52,033 bases of DNA, taken from positions 1 to 52,033 of the forward strand of contig CAZWCZ010000010.1 in NCBI GenBank assembly GCA_964632165.1, written 5' to 3'. Origin of the DNA: SIG299 sp964632165 (GTDB taxonomy: Bacteria; Bacillota; Clostridia; Lachnospirales; Lachnospiraceae). Positions 49,978-52,033 of the stretch are shown piece after piece. The notes beneath the pieces were generated by a model that worked only from the letters and a program-made list of their open reading frames with translations, was not told where the DNA came from and ran no database searches. Within the stretch, counting starts at the first letter, position 1. Every line of letters starts with the position of its first letter. The position numbers and the translations under genes are program-made.

Positions 49978-50727
49978 ATGAGAAATATACAACTTATCCT
50001 GGAATATGACGGTTCCAGATACGACGGTTGGCAGAAGTCTTCTGCAAGAACAGCAGGAAAGGGAGGAGCCATTCAGGAAAAGATCGAAGAAGTTCTGGAA
50101 AAGATGGAAGGGAAACCGGTGGAACTGATCGGGGCAATCCGTACAGAGGCCGGAGTGCACGCTTATAAGCAGGTGGCAAACTTCCGAACTGATTCTGCAA
50201 AGAAAACATATGAGATCAAGCAGTATTTAAACCGGTATCTTCCCAGAGACATCGCGGTGCTGGAAGCACTGGAAGTAAATGACAGGTTTCATGCAGCATT
50301 TCTCGCAAAACAGTTTGTTTTTGAGTATCGGATCAGCGTCGGGGAAGTGCCGTCGGTATTTGATCGGAAATATAATTATTACTGTTTCAAAAGACCGGAT
50401 GTTTCCGTAATGAAACAGGCAGCAAAAGAACTGCTCGGAACAAAAGATTTTAAGGCATTTTCCGATAATAAGAGAATGAAAAAATCCACGGTCAGAACCA
50501 TTTCATCCATTGACATTTATGGAGATGAAAGAGAAATCACCATTACGGTAACCGGAGATGATTTCTGGCCAAACATGGCAAGGATACTGGTCGGGACGAT
50601 ATTGGACTGCGGTCTTGGTGAGATTTCGGCAGGTGAACTTCCGGATATTCTTGCTTCTGGTAACAGAGAGAGGGCAGGTCGTGCGGCTGAGGCAAAAGGA
50701 ATGTTCCTTTCTGATGTCATTTATTAA
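49978..50727 (+). CDS. TruA-like pseudouridine synthase fold with altered active site
   Basis: A 249-residue protein of the TruA family (tRNA pseudouridine 38-40 synthase). The family features are visible: LILEYDGSRYDGWQKS, IQEKIEEVLEKMEGKPVELIGAIRTEAGVHAYKQVANFRTD, YLNRYLPRDIAVLEALEVNDRFHAAFLAK, KDFKAFSDNK and MARILVGTILDCGLGEI. The catalytic Asp of 'GxGRTDAGVHA' is Glu57 here (codon GAG), and the active-site Tyr that follows 'FHAR..A..' (YRY in E. coli TruA) aligns with Phe115 (KQFVFEYRI). Asp is conserved in all known pseudouridine synthase families, so activity is doubtful; tRNA binding could remain. A functional TruA is expected elsewhere. AGAAAGGA precedes the ATG. Confidence 0.88.
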   Translation: MRNIQLILEYDGSRYDGWQKSSARTAGKGGAIQEKIEEVLEKMEGKPVELIGAIRTEAGVHAYKQVANFRTDSAKKTYEIKQYLNRYLPRDIAVLEALEVNDRFHAAFLAKQFVFEYRISVGEVPSVFDRKYNYYCFKRPDVSVMKQAAKELLGTKDFKAFSDNKRMKKSTVRTISSIDIYGDEREITITVTGDDFWPNMARILVGTILDCGLGEISAGELPDILASGNRERAGRAAEAKGMFLSDVIY

Positions 50728-50743
50728 GTAAGAGAAAAATGGG

Positions 50744-50780
50744 CCACAGAGCAGAAGTTACTGCTCTGTGGAATTGTTTT
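50744..50780. terminator. Bidirectional terminator between truA-like and dedA genes
   Basis: CCACAGAGCAG (50744-50754) and CTGCTCTGTGG (50761-50771), an 11-bp perfect stem with AAGTTA loop. T-rich sequence follows on the plus strand (AATTGTTTTC) and on the minus strand (ATTTTTCTC). The stop codon of the minus gene lies inside the loop. Confidence 0.85.
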
Positions 50781-51387
50781 CAGATGAGGAAAGAGAAGAT
50801 TTCCGTTTCAAATGACCTTTTCGCATGCGGAATGCAAGAAAGATGGCAACCGCGGCAAAAAGAAGGAGTATTTTGTATTCCTCGTAGTAGTGCCGGACCT
50901 GGCTCCAGTTGCTCTGAAACAGGTAACCAAGGCTGATGAGAACGCAGTTCCATATGGTGATGCCAAGAGCAGAATAGGTCAGATACTGCCAAAAGGGCTG
51001 TCGGACGCTGCCGGCAATGAATGCGATATAAGTCCGGCAGAGTGGGATGACTCTGCCAAAGCAGACCGCCAGGGCTCCATATCGTTCCATCTTTTCTTCC
51101 GAAGCTTCGATCCCTTTTTTTGTTTTTGGGAAACGGTCTTTAAGGAAAGAAAGGAGCCTGCTTCCGCCGATCCGACCGATGAAATAACATACGGAAGTGC
51201 CGGACAGACCGGACAGAACGCTGGCAGGGATCAGGAGGAAAAAGGAAATATTGCAGGATTTTGCAACGGCTCCGCAAAAAGGGAGTATGATTTCGCTGGA
51301 TACGGGGAAACAGGCGTACTCTAACAGGATCATCAGGCAAAGACCAAAGATGCCGTATTTATGTAAGAGAGAGGTAAGAAGTTCCAT
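50758..51387 (-). CDS. DedA family membrane protein (VTT domain)
   Basis: A 209-residue polytopic protein of the DedA/VTT superfamily, linked to lipid scrambling or transport and envelope homeostasis. FPVSSEIILPFCGAVA (conserved Glu in a re-entrant loop), SGTSVCYFIGRIGGSRLLSFL, and FGRVIPLCRTYIAFIAGSVRQPFWQYLTYSALGITIWN (the F-x-R-x2-P-x2-R motif) are diagnostic. About five hydrophobic segments are visible. The C-terminus is Ser-rich and polar. I start at 51387 because GAGG sits 7 bases upstream on the minus strand; a longer ORF adds an unconserved stretch. It is convergent with the truA-like gene and divergent from greA. Confidence 0.9.
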   Translation of the reverse strand: MELLTSLLHKYGIFGLCLMILLEYACFPVSSEIILPFCGAVAKSCNISFFLLIPASVLSGLSGTSVCYFIGRIGGSRLLSFLKDRFPKTKKGIEASEEKMERYGALAVCFGRVIPLCRTYIAFIAGSVRQPFWQYLTYSALGITIWNCVLISLGYLFQSNWSQVRHYYEEYKILLLFAAVAIFLAFRMRKGHLKRKSSLSSSENNSTEQ

Positions 51388-51409
51388 GACAGCCTCACTA
51401 AAAAGGGTT

Positions 51410-51418
51410 TGATATAAT
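51410..51418 (+). promoter_or_regulatory. Extended -10 promoter of greA
   Basis: TGATATAAT (51410-51418) is a perfect extended -10 element in the gap between dedA and greA. No good -35 is seen at the usual distance. Confidence 0.5.
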
Positions 51419-51477
51419 ATATCCGCAGAAAAAATAAAGTATGAATGAGAAATTGGCTGATAGAAGGAGAAAGCAAG

Positions 51478-51981
51478 ATGCATAATCAGTTGACGGAAAG
51501 TGATATCCGAAAAATGCAGGAAGAAATAGAATATCGCAGGCTGGTAGTTCGAAAGGAAGCATTGGAAGCAGTAAAAGAAGCGAGGGCACAGGGGGATCTG
51601 AGTGAAAACTTTGAGTATTATGCTGCCAAAAGGGATAAAAATAAAAATGAAAGCCGCATCCGGTATTTGGAGAGAATGATAAAAACTGCAGAAGTGTTAA
51701 AGGATACTTCGGCGGAGGATGAAGTCGGGATGAACAATACGGTAGAACTGTATTTTGAAGAAGAAGACGAAACAGAAACTTATCGGATCGTAACTACCGT
51801 GCGTGAGAATTCTCTTGCCGGAATGATCAGTGTGGAGTCTCCGATCGGAAAGGCCATTTATAAAAGAAAAGCAGGAGAACGTGTGAAAGTCAGGGTCAGT
51901 GACACCTATGAATATTATGTTGTCATTCGTTCCATTCAAAAAACAGACGATGATTCACAGGACAGGATACGAAGTTTTTAA
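51478..51981 (+). CDS. greA: Transcription elongation factor GreA-like protein
   Basis: A 167-residue GreA/GreB-family factor that rescues backtracked RNA polymerase by stimulating transcript cleavage. The N-terminal coiled coil carries ARAQGDLSENFEYYAAKRDKNKNESRIRYLERMI with the acidic tip residues Asp and Glu (GDLSEN) kept. The C-terminal FKBP-like domain includes SVESPIGKAIYKRKAGERVKVRVS. I start at ATG 51478 with AAGGAG upstream; 11 residues before it in the ORF are not conserved. The window ends 52 bases after its stop with no further gene visible apart from an ATG at 52031. Confidence 0.9.
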   Translation: MHNQLTESDIRKMQEEIEYRRLVVRKEALEAVKEARAQGDLSENFEYYAAKRDKNKNESRIRYLERMIKTAEVLKDTSAEDEVGMNNTVELYFEEEDETETYRIVTTVRENSLAGMISVESPIGKAIYKRKAGERVKVRVSDTYEYYVVIRSIQKTDDDSQDRIRSF

Positions 51982-52033
51982 GCGGAATCAGAAAGCATAA
52001 AATGCAGAAAAGAAAAAGGCAGGGAAGCACATG

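Overview
The window looks like a chromosomal segment of a Lachnospiraceae member (Clostridia, Firmicutes). The reasons are: a SCIFF/SCIFF-maturase pair, GatCAB together with GlnRS, a HrcA/CIRCE-controlled groESL, a cysteine T-box, sporulation sigma factor H in the cysS-mrnC-rlmB-sigH order, the era-yqzL-recO order, strong AGGAGG-type Shine-Dalgarno sites and a heavy plus-strand coding bias. Nearly everything is core or family-conserved. I see no prophage, transposase, integrase, CRISPR array or classical defence island. Genus cannot be fixed from the sequence.

Layout. 1-4140: scfA-scfB (radical-SAM RiPP) followed by an Orn/Lys/Arg decarboxylase-family protein, a flavin reductase and a DUF523 protein. 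4157-5062 (minus): membrane-anchored NodB-fold deacetylase. 5192-12341: a cluster of DMT exporter, heterodimeric ABC exporter, ROK kinase and an uncharacterised lyase-like protein. 12368-13337: an SPFH/stomatin gene interrupted by an amber codon. 13417-18326: LiaF-like protein, small conserved protein, coaX, dusB, asd, SpoU methyltransferase. 18500-24672: membrane/coiled-coil protein, dapF, gatCAB, and an SH3/C39-like lipoprotein. 24734-31635: a Lit-like membrane protein divergent from lacZ across a palindromic operator, then LD-carboxypeptidase, aldo/keto reductase and a DUF3810 metalloprotease. 31755-36323: glnS, DUF6062, groESL. 36498-43526: a three-copy 50-bp tandem repeat in the leader of a small membrane protein gene, an M16C peptidase, era, yqzL-like, recO, DUF2130. 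43555-44698: an apparently iron-type regulated DUF3793-flavodoxin pair. 44724-48885: Cys T-box, cysE, cysS, mrnC, rlmB, sigH. 48894-51981: tRNA-Thr, an amidase-fold protein without zinc ligands, a TruA-like protein without the catalytic Asp, DedA (minus), greA.

How genes work together: the T-box couples cysteine synthesis (cysE) and cysteine charging (cysS) to uncharged tRNA-Cys; HrcA/CIRCE controls the chaperonin; the paired GTTAG-N6-CTAAC dyads probably let an iron-sensing regulator switch on flavodoxin; dapF and asd supply diaminopimelate; era/yqzL/recO/mrnC/rlmB/dusB/greA are RNA and translation housekeeping.

Most notable observations: (1) the 50-bp repeat that is open in all six frames and carries repeated SD/anti-SD elements in a 5' leader; (2) two adjacent, probably co-transcribed genes (amidase fold and TruA fold) that have both lost catalytic residues; (3) a SCIFF precursor with a seventh Cys and Gly where the described thioether acceptor Thr lies; (4) tandem DtxR-like dyads before DUF3793-flavodoxin; (5) the amber-interrupted SPFH gene; (6) a palindromic operator between lit-like and lacZ. 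I did not find a clearly new multi-gene system; these are the best candidates for something undescribed.
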